A DNA stretch of 64,000 nucleotides from an uncultured Desulfobulbus sp. (GCF_963665445.1 NZ_OY762276.1:467501-531500); one strand, 5' to 3'; shown: positions 1 to 8,093, counted from the first letter of the stretch. The notes: generated by a model from the sequence alone, not told the origin. Translations and numbers: made by a program.

Positions 1-24
1 CCTAACACATTAAGGAGGTTAACA

Positions 25-483
25 ATGAAATCATGGACAATTCTTTCCAGATATTTCCCCCTGAATGTTTTTGTCTTTCTCCTTCTGTTTAGTATCGGAA
101 CAAACACTATCATGGCGACAGAACCGCAGATAGCCATCAAGAAATATGATCCAGTTGCTTATTTTACTGAGAACAAGGCTATGCAGGGAACGGATGAATA
201 TTCTTACATCTACCATAACATGGCTTGGTATTTTTCAAGCCAGAATAACCGTGATCTCTTTGTTGCAGATCCTCAGGCGTACGCTCCCCAGTATGACGGT
301 TATTGCGCCTGGGCAATGACCGAGTCCAGGCTCGCACAGACTGACCCGAAGGTTTGGAAGATCGTCGATGGTAAATTGTATCTGAACTGTAGCAAAGCTG
401 CTTATGAGAAATGGGCCAGGGATATTCCTGCCCACATCAAAATGGCGGATCGTATATGGGCAGAGACGTTTTCCGGGGAATAG
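25..483 (+). CDS. Secreted YHS-domain protein
   Basis: A 152-residue protein with a strong Shine-Dalgarno (AAGGAGG) just before its ATG. Residues 1-31 form a signal peptide with a hydrophobic core ending near IMA. The rest is a YHS domain: the DPVAYF opening, the W-F-S-S segment, the F-x-A-D-P-x-x-Y-A-P-Q-Y motif, G-Y-C-A and K-L-Y-L-N are all visible. YHS domains are small putative metal-binding modules. The export signal suggests a periplasmic role, but the ligand is unknown. No co-directional partner is in the window, and it may belong to an operon upstream of position 1. Family assignment is secure; function is not. Confidence 0.85.
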   Translation: MKSWTILSRYFPLNVFVFLLLFSIGTNTIMATEPQIAIKKYDPVAYFTENKAMQGTDEYSYIYHNMAWYFSSQNNRDLFVADPQAYAPQYDGYCAWAMTESRLAQTDPKVWKIVDGKLYLNCSKAAYEKWARDIPAHIKMADRIWAETFSGE

Positions 484-521
484 TAACCGTTCGAGGATAT
501 GCCCTATTTTTAAAGATTCCA

Positions 522-603
522 GAATGTATCCCGGTATACCGGGAAAGCCTTGAGCGGCATGAGGAGTATAAGGCTTAACTCCCGGTTTCGGTGTATTGGA
601 AAT
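522..603 (+). repeat. 82-bp dispersed repeat, copy 1
   Basis: This stretch after the YHS gene resembles 2909-2990 in the same orientation. Both have ATGTATCCCG, an inverted CCCG/CGGG pair, and the ending GTTTAACTTC-like then TTGGAAA. Identity by eye is roughly two thirds. The remainder of the gap 484-821 shows only a small hairpin (GCCCC/GGGGC near 610-630) and no credible gene. Confidence 0.5.
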
Positions 604-821
604 AGTATGCCCCCCAATTAAAGGGGCGGCTACAGGATATGCAGCTTCTGGATATCTTCAAAAATTACATAATATCCAGTTAGGTGATGCCCAAAATCAG
701 TGCTTCGAGAACGGATTAGCTGGAAACGCTGAATGATAACTGGAAACCGGCCAACAACTTTTTATTGGCTTTGCAAATTCAACCTAGGTTGTGCCACTCA
801 GGCAACAACCATGGCGTGTTC

Positions 822-825
822 TGTT
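822..825. repeat. Target-site duplication of the IS3 element, left
   Basis: TGTT here and at 2253-2256 directly flanks the inverted repeats. A 3-5 bp duplication is normal for IS3-family insertion. Confidence 0.7.
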
Positions 826-834
826 TGTTTTGCC

Positions 835-1839
835 TCAGTTGGAAATGGAGAATCGCTCCTGGTAAGTTAGAGAGTTAATAGTTTCCACGGCAGCCTGAGC
901 GGGATGCGGTGTGGATTGGCTTTTTTTCTCTTGGCGTTTTTGTTTTCTAATCTCTCTGGCGGCCTCGAGTTTCTTGTCACGTTCTTTGAAAATTTGTTCG
1001 GCTCGGCCTTCCAATTTATCCTTGGGGGCAATATAGCCTATGGAGCTATGGAGCCGTTCTTCGTTATAGTAACGAATATATTCTGCTATCTGTTCTCGTG
1101 ATTCTTCGACCGACAGTGCGACTTTGGGGCGAATACATTCAGACTTGATCGTTTTGTGATAACGCTCCATTTTGCCATTACCCTCTGGATGAAATGGCGA
1201 TGTCCGAACGTGGCTCATACCTGTCAATCGAATGAATTCCTTGAAATCCTTGGCAATGAATTGAGGACCATTGTCTGAAATTATCCTGGGCGTTGCTTCT
1301 GGAAATTTCTCCCGGGCTCGTTGCAAAATGGTTTCGACGTCTTTCTCGGTCATCGTTTCGCGCAGCTCACTGTGAACAAGGTAGCGGCTGCAACCGTCAA
1401 GAAGGCTGCACAAATAGTAAAATGTGCCACATAGGTTGACGTAAGAAACGTCAATGTGCCAGTGCTCGTGAGGCTTCAGGGGCTGTACAAAACCAGTTCC
1501 CTTTTTACTGGCTTTACCGTTCCAGCGTCTGAGCAACCCGGCAGCACTTAACACACGGTAAACGCTGCTGGGGCTAACAGCAACAATATCTCTATCAAGC
1601 ATCATAAAGGTCTGACGTCTATAGCCTTCCAGGGGGTGTTTCAGATAAAAATTGATAATTGCTTGCTTCTCCCAGTCTTCGAGCCAGAAGTCGCGGGGTA
1701 CCTGGCCGTTATGCTCGTTGGCTTTTCCATAGCGGCTTTGCCAGTTGTAATACTTACTGGGAGCAATCCCCAGCCAGGCAATAAAGTGCGTCACAGCGAT
1801 AGCGGACTTCTTGGCCCAATGCTTGACAAAGTCGATCAC
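835..1839 (-). CDS. IS3-family transposase OrfB (DDE integrase)
   Basis: This is the catalytic half of the IS3 transposase. The rve-type core shows the first Asp in H-I-D-V-S-Y, the second in S-D-N-G-P-Q-F and the Glu in G-K-M-E-R-Y. The HPLEGYRR segment of the HTH_21-like region precedes it. The reading frame is open upstream of the GTG at 1839, back through the A7G tract near 1892-1898. In IS3 elements the active protein is an OrfAB fusion made by -1 frameshifting, and OrfB is -1 relative to OrfA here. The stop codon lies inside the left inverted repeat. Confidence 0.92.
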   Translation of the reverse strand: MIDFVKHWAKKSAIAVTHFIAWLGIAPSKYYNWQSRYGKANEHNGQVPRDFWLEDWEKQAIINFYLKHPLEGYRRQTFMMLDRDIVAVSPSSVYRVLSAAGLLRRWNGKASKKGTGFVQPLKPHEHWHIDVSYVNLCGTFYYLCSLLDGCSRYLVHSELRETMTEKDVETILQRAREKFPEATPRIISDNGPQFIAKDFKEFIRLTGMSHVRTSPFHPEGNGKMERYHKTIKSECIRPKVALSVEESREQIAEYIRYYNEERLHSSIGYIAPKDKLEGRAEQIFKERDKKLEAAREIRKQKRQEKKSQSTPHPAQAAVETINSLTYQERFSISN

Positions 1840-1874
1840 GCTATCGCGGAGGTCGTGGGGAACCCAGGACGCTT

Positions 1875-2183
1875 TTAACGTTCCCCAAGATCTTTTTTTA
1901 ATTGAACGTGTTCCTCCATCAGTTCAGAGAGGACCTCATTCTTGGTTCGCAGCTTGGCCTCAAGTAGCTCAATCCGTTTTTGGTCAGCAGTCTTTTGACG
2001 GCCATGAGCCTTCTCGAATGCGGCAGCACCGTTCTCAAAGAACTCTTTTTGCCAGCGGTAGAAAACCGTTGGTTGCAGGTCATATTCATCGCACAGGTCT
2101 GAGATCGGAACCTGGTCAACAAGGTGCCGTTTCAGAATGACGACCTTTTCCTGGCCTGTGTAGTTTTTTCGTTGTTTGCGCAT
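1875..2183 (-). CDS. IS3-family OrfA (helix-turn-helix)
   Basis: A 102-residue HTH protein beginning MRKQRKNYT, with a leucine-rich coiled-coil C-terminal part (LLEAKLRTKNEVL). It is the DNA-binding half of the transposase and supplies the N-terminus of the OrfAB fusion. GGAGGAATTC precedes the ATG. The last codons contain the A7G slippery run that would move ribosomes into OrfB. Confidence 0.92.
   Translation of the reverse strand: MRKQRKNYTGQEKVVILKRHLVDQVPISDLCDEYDLQPTVFYRWQKEFFENGAAAFEKAHGRQKTADQKRIELLEAKLRTKNEVLSELMEEHVQLKKDLGER
1891..1899 (-). promoter_or_regulatory. Programmed -1 frameshift site (A7G)
   Basis: On the minus strand this reads as seven A then G, in phase A-AAA-AAG for the OrfA frame. 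Reading back one base gives an open frame that continues without stop into OrfB. This is the classic IS3-family slippery sequence. I did not identify a stimulatory structure. Confidence 0.75.
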
Positions 2184-2404
2184 GGTGAATTCCTCCGTCG
2201 TTGTAGACTAACTCATACGGGGAAATTCTCCAATTCTCGCTGAACCAAAACATGTTAGCCCAGAATACAGTATGTGAAAATTACAAAGAAGAAAAGCATC
2301 AAGCGAAAATGTCGCCCAATTCACAGCGGGTTATTTTTCCCGACAAAACGCTGCTTGTTGCATTGACAAGTCGCAGCTTCCAGCGCTGGACCTTAATACA
2401 GAGT

Positions 2405-2866
2405 ATGAGCACCGAAAACATGGTTGAAAACGAAATGTCACCAATCTTCCTTGAACTGGGTAAAGCATTGTTCATCTGCCAGTCTCTCGAAGTTAATTTA
2501 CGCTCTTTAAATGCTCAACTGAGGCATGATGAAGCCGATGGAGAAGAAGAGACATTTGGCTCATCATTGGATTTCTACTCAAATGAGACGTTGGGTCAGT
2601 CAATCAATAATCTTCGCAAGCGAATTGACCTCTCATCGGACTTGAGTGACTATCTTGAGTCCGGTCTTAAAATTCGCAACGAAATCGTGCATGACTCCAT
2701 GGCCAAGAATATCCAGAGATTCGCGTGTCCCAAAGGCCGGCTGGAAGTGGAATCTGAACTCGCTTTCATGAAAAGGGAAGTCCAGAAGCGAGACGTGCTA
2801 GTGAATAAATTGCTGAATTCTCTCTTTGCCAAGAATGAGAGTGAGTTCCGGGGACGCCAGATGTAA
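2405..2866 (+). CDS. Hypothetical protein with HEPN-like RxxxxH motif
   Basis: The frame is open from 2252, but the first 51 codons start inside the IS end and look non-coding, so I place the start at the ATG at 2405 (153 residues). It is a soluble, largely alpha-helical protein with no signal peptide. Near the middle it has L-K-I-R-N-E-I-V-H-D, an R-N-x-x-x-H signature typical of HEPN-fold proteins (some are RNases or nucleotidyltransferase partners). I see no MNT or other toxin-antitoxin partner next to it, and the first gene upstream is the IS. Fold assignment is an inference from one motif. Confidence 0.5.
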   Translation: MSTENMVENEMSPIFLELGKALFICQSLEVNLRSLNAQLRHDEADGEEETFGSSLDFYSNETLGQSINNLRKRIDLSSDLSDYLESGLKIRNEIVHDSMAKNIQRFACPKGRLEVESELAFMKREVQKRDVLVNKLLNSLFAKNESEFRGRQM

Positions 2867-2908
2867 TTGATTGGGGCCATACCAAGATTTCTTAGCTGGT
2901 GCTATCCC

Positions 2909-2990
2909 GCATGTATCCCGATGTATCGGGAAGGTCTTGAATTGCAAGGAGGGCACCGGGTTTAACTTCTGATCTCCGGTTTATTGGAAA
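2909..2990 (+). repeat. 82-bp dispersed repeat, copy 2
   Basis: Same orientation as 522-603. It carries ATGTATCCCG, an inverted TCCCGATGTATCGGGA palindrome and the terminal TTATTGGAAA. The two copies bracket the IS3 element and the HEPN-like gene. The remaining gap to 3211 is AT-rich and shows no gene. Confidence 0.5.
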
Positions 2991-3211
2991 AGTCTTGACC
3001 GGTTAGGGAAAGACACTGCTTATTTAATCGCGATCACCCAGCCACTTTTTGTCTTTTGACTTTGTCTTTTTCACGAATCTAACTCGGATTATTGTTTTAA
3101 ATTGTTGAAATTGTGCGAATAAGCTACGCGATTTGCGGTTAAAATTAGGCATATCGGAAAAAAATAATTTCAGACAATCGCAGTATGGTTAATTGGAAGA
3201 GAAAGAACCTT

Positions 3212-3550
3212 ATGAAAAAGAATGTTTTTTTCAATCTAAATGGACTGATCTTTAGCATTCCAATGATAACAATTCTATGGTTAACATTTGTTGAACCAGA
3301 TCTATTTAAAAATGAATTTAATAATTATATTCTTACTTTTTGGCTTATAATGATAATTGCAACATTACCATGGTCTATTGCTATATTTATTGCAGGTTTT
3401 TTTGCTGTTTTTTCAAAAGAATGGTGGGGTGAGCCTGTATTTTATATTTGTATTGTGAGTTCTATTGTATTTTCACACATAAACGGATCTGTTTTGTTTT
3501 ATAGAAATAATAAGACAAAGAAAATTGATGCAACAAACAACGAAATTTGA
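3212..3550 (+). CDS. Small AT-rich integral membrane protein
   Basis: A 112-residue protein with about three hydrophobic segments: the N-terminal LIFSIPMITILWLTF, a central stretch around FWLIMIIATLPWSIAIFIAGFF, and VFYICIVSSIVF. I prefer the ATG at 3212 over 3185, because the MKKN start and the preceding AGAGAAAGAA fit better. The gene and its flanks are markedly richer in A+T than the housekeeping genes, which suggests recent acquisition. I do not recognise the family. Confidence 0.55.
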   Translation: MKKNVFFNLNGLIFSIPMITILWLTFVEPDLFKNEFNNYILTFWLIMIIATLPWSIAIFIAGFFAVFSKEWWGEPVFYICIVSSIVFSHINGSVLFYRNNKTKKIDATNNEI

Positions 3551-3600
3551 CATATTTAGACTAACTTTTTTTGAAAATTCCGGTGCCAACTAGCCAATAG

Positions 3601-3946
3601 GGTTCCTCCGCAGAATGTGTGGGTTGAGTGGTAACGTTCTGCACAGCAACGTATTATTTCATTGTTGTTTATGCTGTCCAGTCCGACCAGATACATTGGG
3701 ATCGGTATTTGGCTTAATCCTATGCACCGTTTTTTAGTACGGTGCGGTCGGTAGCATGGAACCCCGTCTCTATCAAGGCCAAGCCCTGCGGGTGTGCGCT
3801 GTGCGGCCAGCCTTGACAGAGCCGAGCATCCACGCTCATTCTGAAAGTGGCAAGGGTGACGGGGCGGCAGGTGCCCACCCCTCCGGCGGGGCTCAGGTTC
3901 TGGGGCTTATTTTCAAAGAATTACCCACAAATTCTGCGGACGAGGC
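3601..3946. mobile_element. 346-bp non-autonomous ISL3 derivative
   Basis: Both ends match the terminal repeats of the complete ISL3 element at 13689-15249. The left end reads GGTTCCTCCGCAGAAT; the right end is its near inverse, with ATTCTGCGGACGAGGC. About 180 bp at the right (3767-3946) closely resembles 15066-15249 of the full element. It is flanked by GCCAATAG (3593-3600) and GCCAAAAG (3947-3954), an 8-bp target duplication with one mismatch. There is no transposase gene inside. It therefore looks like a deletion derivative that moved as a unit, presumably using a transposase supplied by a full copy. Confidence 0.8.
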
Positions 3947-4107
3947 GCCAAAAGGACCGGAATTGTCTGTGTTTTAAACGGGGGTCGGCTCTCACGCCGG
4001 TCGGTTATCCGCACGTTACGAGGTCGAGTAGACCGGTGTTGCTTCCCACATTAACTGAACAACCATCACCTGATTATCCTGTTAATATAAGCTGATTATT
4101 TTGCAGA

Positions 4108-4142
4108 CATCCTCCGGAGCGTAGAGCGCAACCCGGAGGATG
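4108..4142. terminator. Rho-independent terminator-like hairpin
   Basis: CATCCTCCGG and CCGGAGGATG form a perfect 10-bp stem around a 15-nt loop, followed on the plus strand by TTTTGTTT. It lies just past the last gene of the minus-strand transposon module and could end that transcript. Confidence 0.55.
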
Positions 4143-4159
4143 TTTTGTTTCCGGCACTC

Positions 4160-4318
4160 TCAGAACGGAACGTTTTCCCGATTCTCTTTTTCGACTACCC
4201 AGTAGGGTTTTTCTTCTTCCTGTGTCATGTGACGACAGTGGTCCCGAACCAAGGCCTGCAGTTCATCGATGACCTCGAGGAGATTCGATACAAAACGGAT
4301 GTGATCTTCAGCTTTCAT
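4160..4318 (-). CDS. Small ORF in the Tni-type transposon (52 aa)
   Basis: A 52-codon reading frame starts MKAEDHIRFVSNLLEV and ends near ENREN-V-P-F. It follows the ATPase gene by 16 nt and has an AGGTGA Shine-Dalgarno about 7 nt before the ATG. The product is acidic and helical, with a central LQALVRDHCRHM segment. Spacing and ribosome site argue that it is the last gene of the transposon operon. I do not know its function; a transposition accessory role is only a guess from position. Confidence 0.6.
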   Translation of the reverse strand: MKAEDHIRFVSNLLEVIDELQALVRDHCRHMTQEEEKPYWVVEKENRENVPF

Positions 4319-4334
4319 GTGATTTCACCTGAGG

Positions 4335-5138
4335 TTAGAGTAATTCGGAGTCTGCCATGCGGACATGGTCAGGGGTCACGGTCTGGGATTTTTCAGCCGC
4401 TGCGGCGATAAGGCTGCCTCTGGCGAGATGATTCGCTTTTCTGAACAAACCGCCGGAACCTTGGTGGACAGCCGTCAGCGCAGCATCCTCAAACGGGGAG
4501 TTCTGCAATCCAGCGATCGCCAGATGATGGCGGATGTAGCGTTCCATCCCCTCCCTGTCCACCGCCTCAAGGTGGGCACGTGCCACCACTCTAGAGGCAA
4601 GAGGGATAGCAGTGCGGTACAGCAGGTTGTCCGCCAGGTTGTTCTGGCCCGCCAGGATAATAGGGAGCCAGGGCTTGGAGTCGCCTTCAAACTGGGTCAT
4701 GGTGTGCAACTCCGAAAAGACATCGAGCCGCAGCAGTGAGGCCTCGTCAATAACCAACAAAGGTTGCTGTTTTTTGGTGGCCACAAGGTTCTGTATCTGG
4801 CTCCTGATCAGCCTGGTCAAAACCGCCCTTGAAGAAGAGGCGGTGTGTATATCGAGCTCGGCCAGCAGCTGTCGATACACCTCCAGGATGGAGCCGCTGG
4901 TTGCCGTGACCCAGAGCACTTTATGTGCAGACGGGTGCAGTTTGCCGGTCGACCACCGCAACGCCGTTGATTTCCCAGCCCCGACCTCGCCGGTCAACAG
5001 GGCGATGCCGCCGATCCTGATCACGTAGTCGACCCGTTGGCCGAGGGCCAGGAGCGCAGGCGTCTTGAGGATGGACTCAAGTTCGATATCCGGAGTAAAC
5101 GGTTCCCTTGTCAACCCGAAGAAGGCCCTATAGCTCAC
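4335..5138 (-). CDS. Transposition AAA+ ATPase (TniB/ExeA type)
   Basis: A 267-residue ATPase starting MSYRAFFGLTREPF, the typical opening of ExeA/TniB-like transposon ATPases. Walker A is G-E-V-G-A-G-K-S-T at residues 50-58, and Walker B is L-L-V-I-D-E-A near residue 130. In Tni/Mu-type systems such a protein selects target DNA and activates the DDE transposase. Its start overlaps the transposase stop by 11 nt, so the two are translationally coupled. Confidence 0.88.
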   Translation of the reverse strand: MSYRAFFGLTREPFTPDIELESILKTPALLALGQRVDYVIRIGGIALLTGEVGAGKSTALRWSTGKLHPSAHKVLWVTATSGSILEVYRQLLAELDIHTASSSRAVLTRLIRSQIQNLVATKKQQPLLVIDEASLLRLDVFSELHTMTQFEGDSKPWLPIILAGQNNLADNLLYRTAIPLASRVVARAHLEAVDREGMERYIRHHLAIAGLQNSPFEDAALTAVHQGSGGLFRKANHLARGSLIAAAAEKSQTVTPDHVRMADSELL

Positions 5139-6396
5139 GTTGCTCCTCCTGCGACATAAATGGGAGCTGCCCTTGAACCGGCTTATCCCTCGTGATCTCA
5201 GAGTTTATTTTAAGATCCACCGGGACAAGCAGGCCATGGGATGTGCCCTTGTGGATGATTTCCACCCTGTGGGGTTTGTGTTCGTGATAGAGCAGGCTGA
5301 GCTGTTCACCGATAAACCTGGTCGGTGCTTCAAAGAGCCGATTGTTGATCGAAACGGTACGGTCTTTAGAGACCCGGCGCCGAACCTCCTTGCGAAAATG
5401 GTCTTCAAGGTCTCGCGGGGCGGCCCGTATCAGCTCGATGTGGTCACCAAAGCGGATGAGTGGCGCCTGGCTGGTGCTGGAATGACAGCGCTGATGGTAG
5501 TCTTCGCGCACCCACAGATCCAGGGCCACATTGATATCGTGCAAGGAACCGCCAAGAAAAGAAGGCAGAAACTGGGAACGGACCGTGCGGAAGAAACGCT
5601 CGATCTTGCCTCTTCCTTGCGGGGTATAGGGGGGAGTATGGACCAGGGCAATGCCCAGCGAGGCGCAGATCCGCTCGAGGTGGCGGGAGCGAAAGGCCGC
5701 CCCGTTGTCCACGTACAGTTTTCTAGGGATGCCTCTGGTCAGCAATGCCTGCCTGAAGGCATCCAGCCAGCTGTCCAGCCCTTCCGAGAGGTAGAACTCA
5801 GCGTGGGGCAACAAACGGGAATGGTCGTCGAGAAAAGCGATCAGGTACGTCTTTTTCTTCCGCTCGTCCGTCTCGACCTTCGGGCCATGCATCACGTCCG
5901 ATTGCCAGATATCGTTGGGATATTGCGCTTCGTAGCGGCGCCTGTCGACCTTGCCAACGGACGTGTTGCCGGAGAGCCCTTCCTGCTTGAGAATTCGGTA
6001 CGCCGTTGTCAGGGAAACCGGCATGCCCGGCGGCATCAGTTGCCTCTTTTCCATTTCCGCAAGCAGTTTGACGACCGGCAGCCCTGCCAATTCTTTGCGG
6101 AGCTTGACAAGGGAAAGAACGGTTTCTTCGTCGACCCGGCGGCTGCGCCCCCGGTCCGAGCGTGGCTGGGGATACAGTGAAGCCAGTTGTCGACCGCTGT
6201 TTTGATACAGCGAGACCCATCTGCGGATCGTGGATTCGGCGATCCGGGTGCGGCAGGAATGCGGGATATGCCATCGCTGCTCGCTCTTTTCCCTGATTCG
6301 TTCCGCCATTTCACCGGGCTCAAGTTGACTGCAGACCAGCTCGCTGATCACCCCGAAACGAAACAAGGCCACTGCTTCTCGTTCTTTTTCCGTCAT
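5128..6396 (-). CDS. Mu/TniA-type DDE transposase
   Basis: I use the ATG at 6396 (MTEKEREAVALF), which has a GGGAGG ribosome site, rather than the longer frame to 6483. The N-terminus has helix-turn-helix regions around E-S-T-I-R-R-W and T-A-Y-R-I-L. The rve core has Asp in W-Q-S-D-V-M-H, Asp in Y-V-D-N-G-A-A-F and Glu in G-K-I-E-R-F-F. A Mu-C-like beta domain follows (SINNRLFEAPTRFIGEQ). It works with the ATPase gene that overlaps its 3' end. I could not define the ends of the element. Confidence 0.88.
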   Translation of the reverse strand: MTEKEREAVALFRFGVISELVCSQLEPGEMAERIREKSEQRWHIPHSCRTRIAESTIRRWVSLYQNSGRQLASLYPQPRSDRGRSRRVDEETVLSLVKLRKELAGLPVVKLLAEMEKRQLMPPGMPVSLTTAYRILKQEGLSGNTSVGKVDRRRYEAQYPNDIWQSDVMHGPKVETDERKKKTYLIAFLDDHSRLLPHAEFYLSEGLDSWLDAFRQALLTRGIPRKLYVDNGAAFRSRHLERICASLGIALVHTPPYTPQGRGKIERFFRTVRSQFLPSFLGGSLHDINVALDLWVREDYHQRCHSSTSQAPLIRFGDHIELIRAAPRDLEDHFRKEVRRRVSKDRTVSINNRLFEAPTRFIGEQLSLLYHEHKPHRVEIIHKGTSHGLLVPVDLKINSEITRDKPVQGQLPFMSQEEQREL

Positions 6397-6561
6397 GGAT
6401 TCCTCCCTGTAGTGTGATGGATAACGACTCGAAACCTCATTTTCGCTGTTATCATCTCCAGGGGAATCCGGGCAGAGATACAATACGGTAGGGTGGTTAT
6501 TGCACGGTCATATTCTCCTTTTGTGTTGCACGGGTTACCGGGATGATATTTTGAGTGATAA

Positions 6562-6960
6562 TCAACTGATATCCCTGGGGTTCATCCCCAGGATCAGTTT
6601 GATCATTCGCCGTAGGCTTCGCCACCAGAGGCGTTGCCGGCGTCTCGGCAGCCCCGGCAACCAACGTTTTTTCCTGTTCCGGTAAAGAATACAGGCCAGA
6701 ATCTCTGCGATACTTGAACGAAATCGGCGAAAATAACCGTATGGACGTACTCGGTGAACAGCCCCACAGCAGGAACAGCGGAGGCGACGGAGATAAATCC
6801 CCTCATGAACAGAGGAAAAGTAGGAGAGCACAAACCCATGCCCCCACAATTTACCTGAACAACGTGGGCAGAATAATGGCTTGGGCCAGCTGAACTGACG
6901 GCCAAGGCGAGCAATTTCCTTGACCTTGGCTTTGACAAAAAGTACCAGTGAAGTAACTCC
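6562..6960 (-). pseudogene. Zinc-finger transposon-associated protein, 5' end uncertain
   Basis: The minus-strand frame contains C-P-R-C-S-G, then L-R-C-S-C-C-G-A-V-H-R-V-R-P-Y-G, and a basic C-terminal part (R-K-K-R-W-L-P-G-L-P-R-R-R). This resembles the small zinc-ribbon proteins (DUF6431-like, from memory) found beside Tni-type transposases. The frame stays open to about 7056, but I see no ATG, GTG or TTG upstream of the first zinc ligands. The only ATG (6849) lies after them. The 5' end may have been lost at the junction with the group II intron fragment, so I mark it as possibly non-functional. Confidence 0.5.
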
Positions 6961-7069
6961 TTGCAGGATGGTTAGATCCTGGTTGGAGGGGATGGTGGAT
7001 CTTTGCAGAGGTCCATCATCCCACCCACATCTTTCCTCGCAGTTTATTCCGATTTTTCAATCAATTGCT

Positions 7070-7879
7070 TTAACAGATTCTGGAAATATTCACCGCTTTT
7101 TGTTCAGCGTATTTGGGAACCAACACCCCGTGATATTGCGGCTGATTGGTAAATGGCTGAACGCGGGTTTCATGTCGGGTGGAGTAGTATCGCGGACCGA
7201 AGAAGGGTCGCCACAGGGTGGGCCGATCAGCCCAATCCTGGCAAATATCTACCTGCACTACGTGCTTGATCTTTGGTTTGCAAAGAAGGTCAAGCCCTGG
7301 TGCACCGGAGAGGTATACCTGACGCGGTTTGCTGACGACTTCGTGGTAAATTTCCAATACAGGTGTGATGCGGAAGGATTCGCAAGAGTCTTGCCCAAAC
7401 GATTCGGGAAATTCGGGCTGGAATTGGCAGAGGAAAAGACACGGTTGATGCGTTTTGGGCGCTTCGCGCGGGCTGACATGGAGAGAACCGGCAACAAACC
7501 GGAAACGTTTGACTTTCTAGGGTTCAAGCACGTGTGCGGATCGGATCGCGGGGGAAAATTTGCCTTGATTCGAATACCATGCGTTAAAAGTTGCCGAAAG
7601 TTCCTGGCCAAGACCAAAGAATGGCTTAATCGGCATATGCACTGGAAACGACGCGACCAACAGCGTCAACTCGTGTCAATGCTGCGAGGTTTTTATCAGT
7701 ACTTCGGACTCCACCATTGCAAACCGAAACTCGACAATATTCGTCGGGGAGTACAGAGGCAGTGGAGCCTCAGCCTGCGACGGCGCAGTCAGAGGCATCG
7801 AATGTATTGGAGCTACCTCAAGAGTTGCTCCTGGTTTGAACTGCCCTACGCGGTGTCAACATTACATCCGTCGATTTGA
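7070..7879 (+). pseudogene. Group II intron reverse transcriptase/maturase, 5'-truncated
   Basis: The frame holds the second half of an intron-encoded protein. It shows RT block S-P-Q-G-G-P-I-S-P-I-L-A-N-I-Y, the catalytic R-F-A-D-D-F (YADD is usual; Phe replaces Tyr), T-F-D-F-L-G-F, and a basic maturase region with G-F-Y-Q-Y-F-G. The first RT blocks and the intron 5' end are missing. Homology starts around 7085, next to the transposon zinc-finger gene. The intron is therefore a 3' fragment and cannot move by itself. Confidence 0.85.
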
Positions 7880-7905
7880 CGAACGGTCAACGAGTGCAGC
7901 CTGGG

Positions 7906-7993
7906 GAGCCCGTTGCGGGAATTCCGCACGGCGGGTTCTGCGAGGGGGGGGGCGGGTACAAGAGGTCTATAACCTCAAGGTCCGCCTCTACCC
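7906..7993 (+). ncRNA. Group II intron domains V and VI
   Basis: The segment GAGCCCG...CGGGTTC (7906-7938) has the length and shape of domain V, with a GCGG/CCGC upper stem. A G-rich hairpin to about 7992 (GGGGCGGG...CCGCCTCTACCC) follows and would be domain VI with its branch adenosine. Together with the upstream maturase this marks the 3' end of the intron. Confidence 0.65.
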
Positions 7994-8058
7994 ACCGCAC
8001 GGTATCACAGCGGTATCATATCGTGAAAATAAAGTTATTTATATCAAAAAATTAGGTT

Positions 8059-8093
8059 CTTCGGTGCGGGTTCGAGTCCCGCCTCGTCCACCA
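8059..8093 (+). repeat. tRNA 3'-end fragment, probable attachment site
   Basis: GCGGG-TTCGAGT-CCCGC (8066-8082) is a complete T-arm. It is followed by seven acceptor bases (CTCGTCC) and ACCA. No matching 5' acceptor strand (GGACGAG), D-arm or anticodon arm lies upstream. A 3' tRNA fragment next to an integrase remnant is the usual footprint of an integrated island (attL or attR). I cannot name the amino acid from this part. Confidence 0.75.

Larger units (their letters stand above)
826..2252 (-). mobile_element. IS3-family insertion sequence (1427 bp)
   Basis: Terminal inverted repeats start TGTTTTG at 826 and, on the other strand, at 2252. They run imperfectly for about 40 bp and share TGGAGAAT and AGTTAG blocks. 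The ends have the TG...CA form, and a 4-bp direct repeat TGTT flanks the element. It holds two overlapping-phase genes, orfA and orfB, on the minus strand. Both ends, both genes and the target duplication are present, so it could be intact and active. Confidence 0.9.

Noticed and set aside
2252..2404. N-terminal extension of the HEPN-like frame
   Set aside because: It starts at the last base of the IS3 element and has no homology-like pattern, so the internal ATG is preferred.
6603..6938. 111-codon minus-strand frame over the zinc-finger gene
   Set aside because: The neighbouring frame carries the Cys motifs and basic tail; this one has none.
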